NCBI RefSeq assembly: GCF_001592365.1
Contig: NZ_BCWU01000014.1
Span: forward strand, 1 to 64,000
Direction of reading: 5' to 3'
DNA: 64,000 nt
From: Gordonia hydrophobica NBRC 16057
Lineage (GTDB): Bacteria; Actinomycetota; Actinomycetes; Mycobacteriales; Mycobacteriaceae
The notes below the pieces were generated by a model. It saw only the letters and a program-made list of their open reading frames with translations. It was not told the DNA's origin and made no database searches. How positions within the stretch are numbered: position 1 is the first letter of the stretch; every line of letters starts with the position of its first letter. This document shows positions 35,063 to 45,366 of this stretch, one piece after another. The translations under genes and the position numbers were made by a program.

Positions 35063-36600
35063 GGGCGCCTCCACACTCGTCCGGTCCGGGCCATCATCTC
35101 GTCGGCGGACGGGGGACCCCAGGTGCCGGACTCGTACTCGTCCGGGGTGCCCGCAGCCGCCCACTCCTCGAGGACCGGATCGAGGATCTGCCAGCTGAGC
35201 TCCACTTCCTCGTCGACCGGAAACAACGACGGCTCGCCGAGCATGACGTCGAGCAGCAGCCGCTCGTACGCCTCGGGCGAGGACACGGTGAACGCGCCGC
35301 CGTACGAGAAGTCCATGTTGACGTCGCGGACCTCCATGCCGCTGCCCGGTACTTTGGAGCCGAAGCGCAGGGTGACGCCCTCGTCCGGCTGCACGCGGAT
35401 GACCAGGGCGTTCTGTCCCAGCTCCTCGGTCATGGTGTCGTCGAACGGCAGGTGCGGAGCGCGTTTGAAGACCAGGGCGATCTCGGTGACGCGCCGCCCG
35501 AGGCGCTTACCGGTGCGCAGATAGAAGGGCACGCCCGCCCAGCGTCGCGTGTCGACCTCCAGGGCGATGGCCGCGAACGTCTCCGTCGTGGAGTCGGGGG
35601 AGAAGCCCTCCTCCTCTTTGAGCCCGACCACCGGTTCGGATCCCTGCCACCCGGCCGCGTACTGTCCCCGCGCCGAGTTCTCGGCGATCGGGGTGATGTT
35701 CCGCGTCGACGAGAGCACCTTGATCTTCTCGATCTGGAGGTGTCGGGGCGAGAACGAGACCGGTTCCTCCATGGCGACCAGCGCCAGCAGTTGAAGCAGG
35801 TGGTTCTGGATCACGTCGCGCGCGGCGCCGATGCCGTCGTAATACCCGGCACGACCGCCGAGCCCGATGTCCTCGGCCATGGTGATCTGCACGTGGTCCA
35901 CGTAGTGCGCGCTCCACAGCGGATCGAACAACTGGTTGGCGAACCGGAGCGCCAGGATGTTCTGGACCGTCTCCTTGCCGAGATAGTGGTCGATCCGGAA
36001 GACCGACTCCTCGGGGAAGACGCTGCCGACGAGGCTGTTCAGCTCCTGCGCGCTCTCAAGATCGTGCCCGAAGGGCTTCTCGATGACGACGCGACGCCAA
36101 CTGTCGCCGGTCGGATCGGCCATCCCCGTCCGGCGCAGCTGGGCGAGCACCGTGGGGAAGGCCTTCGGCGGAATCGACAGGTAGTACGCGTGGTTCCCGT
36201 CGGTGCCACGCTCGGCGTCGAGGTCGGTCAACGTGCGCTGCAACTGGGCGAACGCGTCATCGTCCTCGAAGGTGCCCGCGACGAAGCGGATGCCCTCGCT
36301 CAACCGATCCCAGACCTCCTGGCGGAAGCCGGTCCGGCAGCCCGCCTTCACGGCGTCGCGAACCACCTCGGCGAAGTCCTCGTGCGCCCAGTCGCGCCGG
36401 GCGAACCCGATCAACGCGAAGCTGGGCGGCAGGAGTCCGCGATTGGCGAGGTCGTAGATCGCGGGCATCAGCTTCCGGCGAGCGAGGTCGCCGGTGACGC
36501 CGAAGATCACCAGGGCCGACGGTCCGGCGATCCGCGGCATTCGCGTGTCGTGCGGATCGCGAAGCGGATTGGTCCACGTCGGCTTGTCCGCACGTGCCAT
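35059..36600 (-). CDS. zwf: glucose-6-phosphate dehydrogenase
   Basis: Oxidises glucose 6-phosphate with NADP (or F420-independent NAD use in some relatives) to the lactone, making NADPH. It has 513 residues. The nucleotide-binding motif is VIFGVTGDLARRKLMPAIY (about 31-49), and the substrate and catalytic site is RIDHYLGKE. A short N-terminal extension (1-28) is usual for the mycobacterial Zwf2 type. It lies 16 bases downstream of tal. Confidence 0.95.
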   Translation of the reverse strand: MARADKPTWTNPLRDPHDTRMPRIAGPSALVIFGVTGDLARRKLMPAIYDLANRGLLPPSFALIGFARRDWAHEDFAEVVRDAVKAGCRTGFRQEVWDRLSEGIRFVAGTFEDDDAFAQLQRTLTDLDAERGTDGNHAYYLSIPPKAFPTVLAQLRRTGMADPTGDSWRRVVIEKPFGHDLESAQELNSLVGSVFPEESVFRIDHYLGKETVQNILALRFANQLFDPLWSAHYVDHVQITMAEDIGLGGRAGYYDGIGAARDVIQNHLLQLLALVAMEEPVSFSPRHLQIEKIKVLSSTRNITPIAENSARGQYAAGWQGSEPVVGLKEEEGFSPDSTTETFAAIALEVDTRRWAGVPFYLRTGKRLGRRVTEIALVFKRAPHLPFDDTMTEELGQNALVIRVQPDEGVTLRFGSKVPGSGMEVRDVNMDFSYGGAFTVSSPEAYERLLLDVMLGEPSLFPVDEEVELSWQILDPVLEEWAAAGTPDEYESGTWGPPSADEMMARTGRVWRRP

Positions 36601-36616
36601 GGCTGTCAGTCCGCCG

Positions 36617-37735
36617 CTAGCTCTGCGCCGCGTCGAGCTGCGTCTGTGTGGCGGCCAGCAGATCGCCCCACGCGTCCTCGAATTTGCTGACGCCTTCGGT
36701 CTCGAGCGTGACGAAGACGTCCGCGAGGTCGACGCCGACGGCGGTGAGCGCGTCGAATACCTCCTGCGATGCGGCCGCCTGACCGATGATCGACTCGGTG
36801 TTGACCCAGCCGTGGTCGGCGAACGCGTTCAACGTCTTGACCGGAATGGTGTTCACCGTGTTCGGCGCCACCAGCTCGCTGACGTACAGCGTGTCCGGGT
36901 ACTCGGCGTTCTTGGTGCCGGTCGACGCCCAGAGCGCCCGCTGCGGCAGGGCGCCGTGCGCCTGCAGATCCGGGAACCGGGTCTCGGCCTCGAAGACCTC
37001 GCGGTAGGCGGCGTAGGCCAGCCGGGCGTTGGCCAGGCCGGCCTTGCCGCGCAGCTCGAGCGCCTCGGGCGTGCCGATCGCGGTCAGCCGGTTGTCGACC
37101 TCGGAGTCGACGCGGGAGACGAAGAACGAGGCGACCGACTCGATCTTCGCGGCGTCGTGACCGTTGCGCAGGGCCGTGTCGAGTCCGTCCAGGTATGCGT
37201 CCATCACTTCGCGGTACCGCTCGACCGAGAAGATCAGGGTGACGTTCACGCTGATGCCCTCGGCGATGACGCGGGCGATCGCCGGGATGCCCGCCTTGGT
37301 GGCCGGGATCTTGATGAACAGGTTCGGGCGGTCGACCAGATTCCAGAGCTCGATCGCCTGCGCGACCGTCTCGTCGGTCTTGTTCGCCAAACGCGGGTCC
37401 ACCTCGATCGACACGCGACCGTCGTGACCGTCGGAGGCGGCGAACACCGGCGCCAGGACGTCGCACGCGTTGCGGACGTCGTCGGTGGTGATCGCGGTGA
37501 GCGCGGCGTCGACGTCGGCGCCCGCCTTGGCGAGCGAGCTGACCTGCTCGGCGTAACTGTCGGACTTGGAGATCGAGTTCTGGAAGATCGCGGGGTTGGT
37601 GGTGACGCCGACGACCGAATGGGTGTCGATCTGCTCCTGCAGTCCGCCCGTGGCGATCAGATCGCGGGAGAGGTCGTCGAGCCACACCGACACTCCGGCG
37701 GCCGATAGGTCTGCGAGATTCTGGTTCTGCGACAT
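36617..37735 (-). CDS. tal: transaldolase
   Basis: Transfers a dihydroxyacetone unit between sugar phosphates in the non-oxidative pentose phosphate pathway. It has 372 residues, the long actinobacterial form. The motif [15 protein letters not shown] is near the N-terminus, and the Schiff-base lysine is in [15 protein letters not shown] 37735 is preceded by taggaga; the much longer open frame upstream is the shadow of tkt. It lies 26 bases after tkt. Confidence 0.95.
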   Translation of the reverse strand: MSQNQNLADLSAAGVSVWLDDLSRDLIATGGLQEQIDTHSVVGVTTNPAIFQNSISKSDSYAEQVSSLAKAGADVDAALTAITTDDVRNACDVLAPVFAASDGHDGRVSIEVDPRLANKTDETVAQAIELWNLVDRPNLFIKIPATKAGIPAIARVIAEGISVNVTLIFSVERYREVMDAYLDGLDTALRNGHDAAKIESVASFFVSRVDSEVDNRLTAIGTPEALELRGKAGLANARLAYAAYREVFEAETRFPDLQAHGALPQRALWASTGTKNAEYPDTLYVSELVAPNTVNTIPVKTLNAFADHGWVNTESIIGQAAASQEVFDALTAVGVDLADVFVTLETEGVSKFEDAWGDLLAATQTQLDAAQS

Positions 37736-37761
37736 GAATGTTTCTCCTATCGGAATCGAGG

Positions 37762-39846
37762 TCAGCGACGCAGGGCGCGGTGGGCGGCTGCGGCGACGGC
37801 GGCGGCGGTGATGCCGAACTCCTCGTAGAGCTTCTGGTACGGGGCCGACGCTCCGAAGTGCTCGAGGGAGACGATCTCGCCGCCCGCGACCACGGCGTGC
37901 CACGGCATGGCGATGCCCGCTTCGACGGCCACGCGCGGAACTCCGGTCGGGAGCACCGATTCGCGGTAGTCGTCGTCCTGCTCGGCGAACCATTCGAGCG
38001 ACGGCATCGACACCACCCGGGCGGCGACGCCCTCGGCGGCCAGCGACGCCGCGGCCTCGACGGCCAAGCTGACCTCCGAGCCGGTGCCGATGAGGACGAC
38101 GTCGGCGGCGCCGCTGTCGTTCGTGCCGTCGGACAGCACGTAGCCGCCGCGGGCGACGCCCTCGTACGAGGTGCCCTCGAGGACGGGGACGTTCTGGCGG
38201 GTCAGGGCCAGCCCTACCGGACGGTTGCGACGCGTCAGCAGGTGCCGCCAGGCGTGGGCGGTCTCGTTGGCGTCGGCAGGCCGGACGACGTCGAGGTTCG
38301 GGATGGCGCGCAGTGCGGCCAAGTGCTCCACCGGCTGGTGGGTGGGGCCGTCTTCGCCGAGGCCGATCGAGTCGTGCGTCCACACGTAGATCGGGTCGAT
38401 CTCCATCAGGGCCGCCAGGCGAACCGCGGGGCGCATGTAGTCGGCGAACTGAAGGAACGTGCCGCCGTAGGCGCGGGTCGGGCCGTGCAGCACGATGCCC
38501 GAGAGGATCGAGCCCATCGCGTGTTCGCGGATGCCGAAGTGCAGGGTGCGGCCGTACGGGTCGGCGTTCCAGGTTCCGGTGCTGATGGACGCGGGACCGA
38601 AGGACTGTGCACCGTCCATCGTGGTGTTGTTGGAGCCCGCGAGGTCGGCCGAGCCGCCCCACAGTTCGGGGAGCACCGGTGCCAGCGCGGAGAGCACCTT
38701 GCCGGACGCGGACCGGGTGGCGACCGCCTTGTCGCCCGCCTCCCAGGACGGCAGCGCGTCGGTCCATCCCTCGGGCAGCGCCTGGGCGGCGAGCCGGTCG
38801 AAGAGCTCCTTGCGCTGCGGGTTGCCGGCGGCCCACGCGTCGAACGACTGCTGCCATGCGGTGCGGTCGGCGGCGGCGCGCTCGGCCAGCGAACGGGTGT
38901 GCGCAATGACGTCGTCGGCGACGTCGAAGTTCTTGGCCGGATCGAAGCCGAGGAGCTCCTTGGTGGCGGCGACCTCGTCGGCGCCGAGCGCCGAACCGTG
39001 GGAGGCGCCGGTGTTCATCTTGGTGGGTGCGGGCCACGCGATGATGGTGCGCAGGCAGATGATCGACGGCTTGTCGGTGACCGCCTTCGCGGCCTCCACG
39101 GCCGCCTCGATCGCGACGATGTCTTCGCCGCCCTCGACGACCTGCACATGCCAGCCGTAGGCCTCGTAGCGCTTGGCGGTGTCCTCGGTGAGGGCGATCT
39201 GGGTGTCGTCCTCGATGGAGATGTGGTTCTGGTCGTAGAAGACGATCAGGTTGCCGAGCTCCTGGGTGCCCGCGAGCGAGCTGGCCTCGGAGGTGACGCC
39301 CTCCTCGATGTCGCCGTCGGAGGCGATCACGTACACGTGGTGGTCGAAGGGGCTCTCGCCGGCGGCGGCGTCCGGATCGAACAGTCCGCGCTCGCGACGA
39401 GCCGCCATCGCCATGCCGACTGCTGAGGCCAGGCCCTGGCCGAGCGGACCCGTGGTGATCTCGACGCCCTTGGTGTGGCGGAACTCGGGGTGGCCGGGGG
39501 TCAGCGATCCCCAGGTGCGGAGCGCTTCCAGGTCGCCGAGCTCCAGACCGAACCCGCCGAGGTACAGCTGGATGTACTGGGTGAGGCTCGAGTGTCCGCA
39601 CGAGAGGACGAAGCGGTCTCGGCCGACCCACTGCGGATCGGTGGGGTCGTGTCGCATGACGCGCTGGTACAGCGTGTACGCGAGCGGCGCGAGGCTCATC
39701 GCGGTGCCGGGATGGCCGCTGCCACAGTGCTGAACCGCGTCGGCAGCCAGAATCCGGGCCGTGTCCACGGCCTTGGTGTCCAGATCGGTCCAGTCGGTGG
39801 GGTGAACCTGCTGGGTGAGCGCGCGGATCTCGTCGGTTATGGCCAC
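37762..39846 (-). CDS. tkt: transketolase
   Basis: A thiamine-diphosphate enzyme moving two-carbon units between sugar phosphates. It has 694 residues. The N-terminal domain has the substrate His region [17 protein letters not shown] and the cofactor motif [18 protein letters not shown] ending in YDQN. The catalytic Glu region [11 protein letters not shown] follows in the central domain. The GTG start lies downstream of aggagacc. It is the first gene of the pentose-phosphate operon and divergent from ctaB across 255 bases. Confidence 0.96.
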   Translation of the reverse strand: MAITDEIRALTQQVHPTDWTDLDTKAVDTARILAADAVQHCGSGHPGTAMSLAPLAYTLYQRVMRHDPTDPQWVGRDRFVLSCGHSSLTQYIQLYLGGFGLELGDLEALRTWGSLTPGHPEFRHTKGVEITTGPLGQGLASAVGMAMAARRERGLFDPDAAAGESPFDHHVYVIASDGDIEEGVTSEASSLAGTQELGNLIVFYDQNHISIEDDTQIALTEDTAKRYEAYGWHVQVVEGGEDIVAIEAAVEAAKAVTDKPSIICLRTIIAWPAPTKMNTGASHGSALGADEVAATKELLGFDPAKNFDVADDVIAHTRSLAERAAADRTAWQQSFDAWAAGNPQRKELFDRLAAQALPEGWTDALPSWEAGDKAVATRSASGKVLSALAPVLPELWGGSADLAGSNNTTMDGAQSFGPASISTGTWNADPYGRTLHFGIREHAMGSILSGIVLHGPTRAYGGTFLQFADYMRPAVRLAALMEIDPIYVWTHDSIGLGEDGPTHQPVEHLAALRAIPNLDVVRPADANETAHAWRHLLTRRNRPVGLALTRQNVPVLEGTSYEGVARGGYVLSDGTNDSGAADVVLIGTGSEVSLAVEAAASLAAEGVAARVVSMPSLEWFAEQDDDYRESVLPTGVPRVAVEAGIAMPWHAVVAGGEIVSLEHFGASAPYQKLYEEFGITAAAVAAAAHRALRR

Positions 39847-40101
39847 GGTGGTGGGGTCTCCTGATGCCTTGTTCTGGTGCTCGTACGCATTAGCGAGTCC
39901 AGCCTAGCGGTCTGTGTCGGTCAGTGTGCGACCGGAGCGGCTTCGAGAAGAATGTGAGCGGGGCGACGTCGAGCGTGCTCGGAGAGGTGATCTGGCGAGC
40001 ACCGATTCTGTTCTCGGTGACCCGGCGGTCTACCATCGTGTGTAGTAGGCCGTCGTTCTGCTTTCGGCGGCGAGTTCCCCGGCCTTATGTGAGGAGCATC
40101 T

Positions 40102-41088
40102 GTGAGTATTGAGGAAAGCGCGGCTACCGACGCCTCCTCGACCCCGATGTCCACCGATGATTCGGTCGGATCCGCCGGTAGGGGCGCACGGGTGTGGAAC
40201 ACGCTGCTCGCCTATATCGCGCTGACGAAGCCTCGTGTCATCGAACTGCTGCTGGTCTCGACCATTCCGGTCATGCTGCAGGCCGATCGCGGCCACGTGG
40301 ACATCGCGCTCATCGTCGTCACGGTGATCGGTGGCTGGATGGGTGCGGCGAGCGCCAACAGCCTGAACATGGTCGCCGACGCCGACATCGATCAGAAGAT
40401 GAAGCGCACGCAGAAGCGACCGCTGGCACGCCATGCGGTCCCGGTGCGCAACGCACTCGTCTTCGGCATCGTGCTCGCCTTCGCCTCGTTCGCCGTCCTG
40501 TACTTCGGCACCGGCAACAAGTGGCTCCCGCCGATCCTGGTCTGGGTCACCATCGGCTTCTACGCGGGCGTCTACACCCTGATCCTGAAGCGTCGCACCT
40601 GGCAGAACGTGATCTGGGGCGGCGCCGCGGGCTGCACCCCGGCGCTGGTCGGCTGGGCCGCCGTCACCGGCAGCCTGAGCTGGGAGCCGTTCGTGCTCTT
40701 CCTCGTCGTCTTCTTCTGGACGCCGCCGCACACCTGGGCCCTGGCGATGCGGTATCGCGAGGACTACCGCGCCGCGGGTGTGCCGATGTTCCCCGTCATC
40801 GCGGGCGACGAGCGGGTGACGACGCACATGCTGGTCTACACCTGGCTGACGGTACTGACGTCGTTCGCGCTGATCCCGGTCACGAGTTGGATCTACCTCG
40901 CCGTCTCGATCGGCGCGGGCGCCTGGTTCATCTACATGGTGACCAAGCTGTTCCTCGAGACCCGGCGCGGCGTCGAGGTGAAGCCGCTCAAGATCTTCCT
41001 GACCTCGAACGAATACCTTGCGCTGCTGTTCTGCGGACTCGCCGTGGACGCCGTGATCAACATGCCGACCATCGCGAGCCTGTTCTAG
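40102..41088 (+). CDS. ctaB: protoheme IX farnesyltransferase (haem O synthase)
   Basis: Attaches farnesyl to haem B to give haem O for cytochrome oxidase. It has 328 residues with about nine membrane helices. The prenyl-diphosphate-binding motif NMVADADIDQKMKRTQKRPL (about 91-110) carries the Asp-rich NxxxD site. The GTG start is preceded by gaggag, and TACCAT (40031-40036) is a possible -10 element. ctaA, the next enzyme of haem A synthesis, lies 3.4 kb downstream on the other strand. Confidence 0.95.
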   Translation: MSIEESAATDASSTPMSTDDSVGSAGRGARVWNTLLAYIALTKPRVIELLLVSTIPVMLQADRGHVDIALIVVTVIGGWMGAASANSLNMVADADIDQKMKRTQKRPLARHAVPVRNALVFGIVLAFASFAVLYFGTGNKWLPPILVWVTIGFYAGVYTLILKRRTWQNVIWGGAAGCTPALVGWAAVTGSLSWEPFVLFLVVFFWTPPHTWALAMRYREDYRAAGVPMFPVIAGDERVTTHMLVYTWLTVLTSFALIPVTSWIYLAVSIGAGAWFIYMVTKLFLETRRGVEVKPLKIFLTSNEYLALLFCGLAVDAVINMPTIASLF

Positions 41089-41140
41089 CGGCCGAGACCG
41101 CCCGTGGCTCGCGCCGCACTGTGAGGACGACTGCACGCCC

Positions 41141-42355
41141 GTGAAGCAGCCCGGTTACACCACCATCCGGACCGTCGTGGCGGCTGTCGTCGCCACCGTC
41201 GGCGTCGTGGTCGCGGTCATCGTCGACCACGCGGCGGTGTCGGCGCTGATCGCCGCGGCGACGGCGGTTGTCGCGATCGTGCTGATCCATCGGATCCGGA
41301 CCGAGGCGGTCGCAGCCGCAGTCCGGGGCGCCCTAATCGTGACGGTGTCCATCCTGGTGGTGGGGATTCCGGCCGTCGTCCTCCTCGCCCCGTCCGGCGC
41401 CGAATCGGTCGCGGACGGTGCGCGCGTCGAGGTGGCCGACTCCACCGATCTGTCCGCCGCTCTCGAGCGCAGTCTGGACCGCGCGCAGGAGATCGCGCCC
41501 AACGGCGCCGAGTCGATTCTGCGGATCACGATCGACGGGGACAGCGAGTCACTGTACGTCCTGAACCAGCAGAACGGCCAGATGGTCTACTCGCACCGGT
41601 CCGGCGACAGCGGCTGGTACGAGCCCAGGACCATGTCGACGTCGCAGCGAACCGTGTTCAGCCGCGCCGACGTCCGCGGGCTGAATCTCAACGCCACCGC
41701 GGACCGCGTGGTGCAGACCTGGCGGACGATGGCTCTCGACGACGCGAGCGGGCAGCCGGAAGTCGAGGTGGCGCCGCGCTCGGGCGACGAGAAGCTGGTC
41801 GCGACGTTCTCGGGAGGCGCCTTCCCGATCGAGGCCGACGCGTCCGGCAACCTGGCCGACACCGTCGACGCCGCGTCGATCGACGGTTTCCTCGACGTCG
41901 CACGCCGAGTGATGACCGATGCCGGGTTGGACCCGAAGGCCAAAATGCTCCGCGAGGTCGCGTACAAGTCGTTGGACGACGGGGCCTCGTGGCACGGACG
42001 GGCGCGCCCCGGTTTCGACCTCTCGTTCGACGGCGGCCCGATCATGTCGATCGCCGTCGAGGTCGGGCAGTTTCCGGAGATCCGGAAGTCGACCACGGAC
42101 CGCGAACCCGACGGATTCTCCTTGTCGGGTCTGACGGGCGCGACGATGGTGTCCGTGCGCGACGACCTCGCGCGGCGCGGATCCGTCCGCCACTACGACC
42201 GCGACGTGATCGGCGCCGCGATCGGCGTGGCGTCCGACGACAGCGGCCCCGGCCGAGTCCCGGTCACCATCCAGATGGTCCTCGGCCCGAGCTCGGTCGA
42301 AGTCGCGGGCGTGTACTCGACGCGCGGCCGCTTCCTGCGCGACGGCGTCCGGTAG
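41141..42355 (+). CDS. membrane-anchored protein of unknown function
   Basis: A 404-residue protein I do not recognise. Three hydrophobic segments (about 9-26, 31-49 and 65-86) precede a large, probably extracytoplasmic part. The latter contains VLNQQNGQMVYSHRSGDSGW, which reads like a small beta-domain, and two long regions resembling repeated alpha/beta modules (about 95-210 and 215-400). No catalytic motif or cysteine cluster is visible. It follows ctaB by 52 bases on the same strand, with a GTG start after gagga. Its function cannot be assigned. Confidence 0.6.
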   Translation: MKQPGYTTIRTVVAAVVATVGVVVAVIVDHAAVSALIAAATAVVAIVLIHRIRTEAVAAAVRGALIVTVSILVVGIPAVVLLAPSGAESVADGARVEVADSTDLSAALERSLDRAQEIAPNGAESILRITIDGDSESLYVLNQQNGQMVYSHRSGDSGWYEPRTMSTSQRTVFSRADVRGLNLNATADRVVQTWRTMALDDASGQPEVEVAPRSGDEKLVATFSGGAFPIEADASGNLADTVDAASIDGFLDVARRVMTDAGLDPKAKMLREVAYKSLDDGASWHGRARPGFDLSFDGGPIMSIAVEVGQFPEIRKSTTDREPDGFSLSGLTGATMVSVRDDLARRGSVRHYDRDVIGAAIGVASDDSGPGRVPVTIQMVLGPSSVEVAGVYSTRGRFLRDGVR

Positions 42356-42360
42356 GGTCT

Positions 42361-43047
42361 CTAGGCTTCGATCGCGCGCCGCAGCGTGGTCTCCAGTCGC
42401 TCGCGCGCCCGCTCGGGTCGGCGCACGACCCCGCGTTCGGCGAGCCGGTCGACGGTTCCGAGGACCTGTTGAAGGTAGGTGGCGCGCTCCGCGCTCTCGG
42501 CCGCGTCGGCGTGGTTGAGCAGTTTCAGCGCCCGCCTGCAGTCCCGGGCGTCGGCGGAGTCCAGGGCGTCGGTGCCCGTCGAGCGCGCGAACCGGTCCGC
42601 CCGCGCCCAGGCACTGCGCAGCTCAGTGACCGCCTCGAGGTAGCGCTCGGCGTGCGTCGTGCCCGGGAAGGTGTCCGTGCGCAGTTCACTCGCGGCCTCC
42701 ATGCTGTCGTGGAAGGCGATGACCTCCGGGGCGGAGAGATCCCACAGCGCGGGATACTGCAGCAGCATGCGGGGATCCAACTCGAATGCACCGTAGGCGC
42801 CGAGCACCTGGTTGTGATGGTCGATCGCCCGCTGCCAGCGCTCGGTGATCGAGCGTGTCGGCGTCGGTGCCGGTGCCGGTGCAGCGACCGGGTCGGGTCG
42901 CGGTCGGGCCGGCGCAGCGACGACGAGCAACCCGCCGCCGAGGACCAGGGCGAGCGCGATCAGCAGTCCGACGGGACCGAACGGCCGCATCACGACCAGC
43001 AGAATGACGCCGACGATCGCGACGACGCCGCCCGTGCCTCTCGTCAT
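42361..43047 (-). CDS. small two-helix membrane protein of unknown function
   Basis: A 228-residue protein with two adjacent N-terminal membrane helices (about 8-20 and 26-44), a Pro/Ala-rich linker (PRPDPVAAPAPAPTPT) and a helical cytoplasmic or external domain rich in Ala, Arg and Glu. I find no family. Its start overlaps the end of qor (ATGA), so it is co-expressed with that reductase. It ends 5 bases from the convergent 41141-42355 gene. Confidence 0.6.
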   Translation of the reverse strand: MTRGTGGVVAIVGVILLVVMRPFGPVGLLIALALVLGGGLLVVAAPARPRPDPVAAPAPAPTPTRSITERWQRAIDHHNQVLGAYGAFELDPRMLLQYPALWDLSAPEVIAFHDSMEAASELRTDTFPGTTHAERYLEAVTELRSAWARADRFARSTGTDALDSADARDCRRALKLLNHADAAESAERATYLQQVLGTVDRLAERGVVRRPERARERLETTLRRAIEA

Positions 43048-44018
43048 CGCGCCACGACCTCCAACGCGGTGGAACCGGTGGTGGCGCGCGCTTCGAGGGC
43101 ACGGTGCGCGTCGGCGGCGTGCGCGAGGCCGAACACCTGCCCGACCTGGACGGTGAGCGTTCCGTCGGCGATCGCGTCGAAGAACTCTCGGGCCCGCCAC
43201 GCGAACTCCGCGGGGTCGGCGGTGAAGTGCGCGAGCGTCGGCCGGGTGACGGTCAGAGACCCCGCGGTGCTCAGACGTTGCAGGTCGAAGGGCGGAACGG
43301 GCCCGCTCGCACCGCCGAACAGCACCACCGTGCCGCGGATCGCGGTCGCCGCCAGCGACTGCTCGAACGTGGCCGCGCCCACACCGTCGTACACCACCGA
43401 TGCGCCCCGGCCGTCGGTCAGCGCACGGACTCGGTCGGCGATGTCGTCCCCGTAGCGGAGCACGTCGCTCGCTCCGGCGGCCCGCGACAGCGCCTCCTTC
43501 TCGTCAGACGACACCGTGGTCACCACGCGGATGCCACGGGCGACGGCCCATTCGGTCAGGATCAGTCCCACGCCGCCTGCGCCCGCATGAAGCAGAACGG
43601 TGTCGCCCGGGGCCGGGTGCGCGCTTCCATCGAGCAGGTAGTGGGCGGTGAGTCCGCGGAGCAGGGACGACCCCGCGACGGCGTCGGTCACGGCGTCCGG
43701 AACACGCACGACGTGAGCGGCGCGGACGGTGGTGTACTCGGCATAGCTCTGGTCGCCGTTGCACCAGGCGACCCGATCGCCGACGGCGAGATCCGTCACG
43801 TCGGCGCCCAGTGCCACGATCTCGCCCGCGCCTTCGCTGCCCGGGATGTACGGCGGTGTCGACGGATAGCGGCCCTCTCGCAGATAGGTGTCGATGAAGT
43901 TGACGCCTGCGGTGTGGACGGCGATCAGGACTTCGTCCGACTCCGGTTGGGGGACGGGAACATCGACGAGGGTCAGAACTTCGGCTCCGCCGTGAGCGGA
44001 CACTTGGATCGCACGCAT
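43044..44018 (-). CDS. qor: zinc-independent quinone oxidoreductase (MDR family)
   Basis: A 324-residue NADPH:quinone reductase of the medium-chain dehydrogenase/reductase superfamily. The N-terminal domain shows VNFIDTYLREGRYP and PYIPGSEGAGEIVALG, and the nucleotide site is LLHAGAGGVGLILTEWA (about 142-158). The zinc-binding cysteines of alcohol dehydrogenases are absent, which fits the quinone-reductase branch. It sits in the qor-ctaA neighbourhood known from M. tuberculosis. The promoter is divergent from the 44054 gene; CAAAAT lies 6 bases before its ATG. Confidence 0.88.
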   Translation of the reverse strand: MRAIQVSAHGGAEVLTLVDVPVPQPESDEVLIAVHTAGVNFIDTYLREGRYPSTPPYIPGSEGAGEIVALGADVTDLAVGDRVAWCNGDQSYAEYTTVRAAHVVRVPDAVTDAVAGSSLLRGLTAHYLLDGSAHPAPGDTVLLHAGAGGVGLILTEWAVARGIRVVTTVSSDEKEALSRAAGASDVLRYGDDIADRVRALTDGRGASVVYDGVGAATFEQSLAATAIRGTVVLFGGASGPVPPFDLQRLSTAGSLTVTRPTLAHFTADPAEFAWRAREFFDAIADGTLTVQVGQVFGLAHAADAHRALEARATTGSTALEVVAR

Positions 44019-44039
44019 GGGTCCATTTTGGCACGCCGG

Positions 44040-44045
44040 TATACT
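44040..44045 (+). promoter_or_regulatory. -10 hexamer, leaderless-type, for the 44054-44425 gene
   Basis: TATACT followed by 8 bases and ATG 44054. Confidence 0.5.
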
Positions 44046-44053
44046 CGCCAGTC

Positions 44054-44425
44054 ATGAGCGAAGACACTGCCGTTTCCACCGCGACAGCTTCCGCTGTCGC
44101 CGCCCCCTCCGACGTCGTCTCCGCCGTCCGGCGCTTCGTCGCCGACGAAGGCGGATCCGCCAAGGTCGTCATTGCGCCCATCGGCGCCGCAGGCGTCCGA
44201 CTCACCCTCGTGGGAGACAACGGGATCCTCGGCGACCGGGTCGTCGACAGTGTGGCCGTGGCCCAGGCGGTCGTCGATTCCGTCGACGGGCTCGAGGTCG
44301 CCGAATGGGACCGGGAACTGACCTCGACGGCGAACGTCCGTCCGTCGCATTGGCGCACGATGGCCGGGTGGGTCGCCCATCAGAAGCGATTCCCGAAGGC
44401 GCGGAACAGCTCGATCGTCGACTGA
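44054..44425 (+). CDS. conserved protein of unknown function (Rv1455-position homologue)
   Basis: A 123-residue soluble protein. After an Ala/Ser/Thr/Val-rich N-terminus (1-20), the segment KVVIAPIGAAGVRLTLVGDNGILGDRVV and the aromatic-basic tail HWRTMAGWVAHQKRFPKARN suggest a small mixed alpha/beta domain. No motif links it to a known function. A small conserved gene occupies the same spot between qor and ctaA in M. tuberculosis; I infer but cannot prove that it is the orthologue. Confidence 0.65.
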   Translation: MSEDTAVSTATASAVAAPSDVVSAVRRFVADEGGSAKVVIAPIGAAGVRLTLVGDNGILGDRVVDSVAVAQAVVDSVDGLEVAEWDRELTSTANVRPSHWRTMAGWVAHQKRFPKARNSSIVD

Positions 44426-44454
44426 CGGCTCGTCGCCCGGTGGGCCGAGCAGGC

Positions 44455-45366
44455 CTACCGGGTGCGGGACGCGCTGAGCACCAGGTGCGTGGCGCCGATC
44501 ATCAGGACGGCGGCGCCGAACATGTGCAGGATTACGAGCCCGGCGGGGACGTGGAGCACGTACTGCACGTACCCGATCAGTCCCTGCAGCAGGATCACTG
44601 CGCCGAAGATCAGCGTGGCGCGTCGCAGCGCTGACTGTGCGGCGACGACGAGGACCGTCAGCGCGATCGAGAGGCCGACCAGGACCCACACCGCATCGGC
44701 GTGCAACACGGCCAACTGGTCGAATCGGAGGCCGTTGCGCATCGCGATGTCGTCGCCCGAGTGCGGACCGGAACCGGTGACGATGGTGCCGACATAGATC
44801 GCGATCCACGTCGTCACGTAGATCAACCAGGTCAGCGTCAGCGTGACGCGACCGAACACCGGCGAGGGCGTCGCGGCCGCGGAGGCCTCCTCGCGCGGAC
44901 GGACGTGGAAGGCCAACCAGGTGGCGACCGAGATGATCACCATCGTGGCCACGAAGTGCAGCGAGACCACCCACGGGTTCAGATTCGTGAGGACCGTGAT
45001 GCCGCCGATCACGCCCTGCAGCGGGACACCGAGCGCCACGACCAACGCGAGCGTGCGTGCGAGTCTGTCGACCGGACGACGACGGATCGCCGCGACGAAC
45101 GTCGCGACGGCGACGGCGACCAGCACCCACGTCAGCAGGCGATTGCCGAACTCGATCACGCTGTGGATGCCCATGGCGTTGCCGGGCACCGGGGCGATGT
45201 TGCCCGAGGTGCACTGAGGCCAAGTCGGGCAGCCGAGTCCAGAGCCGGTCACTCGTACGCCTCCGCCGGTAACGACCAGTAGTACGTTGGCGGCGACGTT
45301 GGCGACCGCCCAGCCGTACAGGAACTTCGCCGTTGGATTCTTGAACCCGAACCACGATGCGATCAT
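44455..45366 (-). CDS. ctaA: haem A synthase
   Basis: Oxidises haem O to haem A for the aa3-type cytochrome oxidase. It has 303 residues and about eight membrane helices in two similar four-helix halves. The conserved haem-ligand histidines fit MGIHSVIEFGNR, SLHFVATM, VLHADAVW and VILHMFGA. The extracytoplasmic cysteine pair GCPTWPQC is the actinobacterial/Bacillus type. I start at ATG 45366, which overlaps the ABC permease stop (ATGA), rather than the GTG five codons upstream. It is the third gene of an ABC-exporter operon. Confidence 0.94.
   Translation of the reverse strand: MIASWFGFKNPTAKFLYGWAVANVAANVLLVVTGGGVRVTGSGLGCPTWPQCTSGNIAPVPGNAMGIHSVIEFGNRLLTWVLVAVAVATFVAAIRRRPVDRLARTLALVVALGVPLQGVIGGITVLTNLNPWVVSLHFVATMVIISVATWLAFHVRPREEASAAATPSPVFGRVTLTLTWLIYVTTWIAIYVGTIVTGSGPHSGDDIAMRNGLRFDQLAVLHADAVWVLVGLSIALTVLVVAAQSALRRATLIFGAVILLQGLIGYVQYVLHVPAGLVILHMFGAAVLMIGATHLVLSASRTR

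Noticed and set aside
36617..39631. 1004-codon minus-strand frame reading through tkt into tal
   Set aside because: The first 630 codons are an out-of-frame reading of tkt; only the tal part from ATG 37735 is real.
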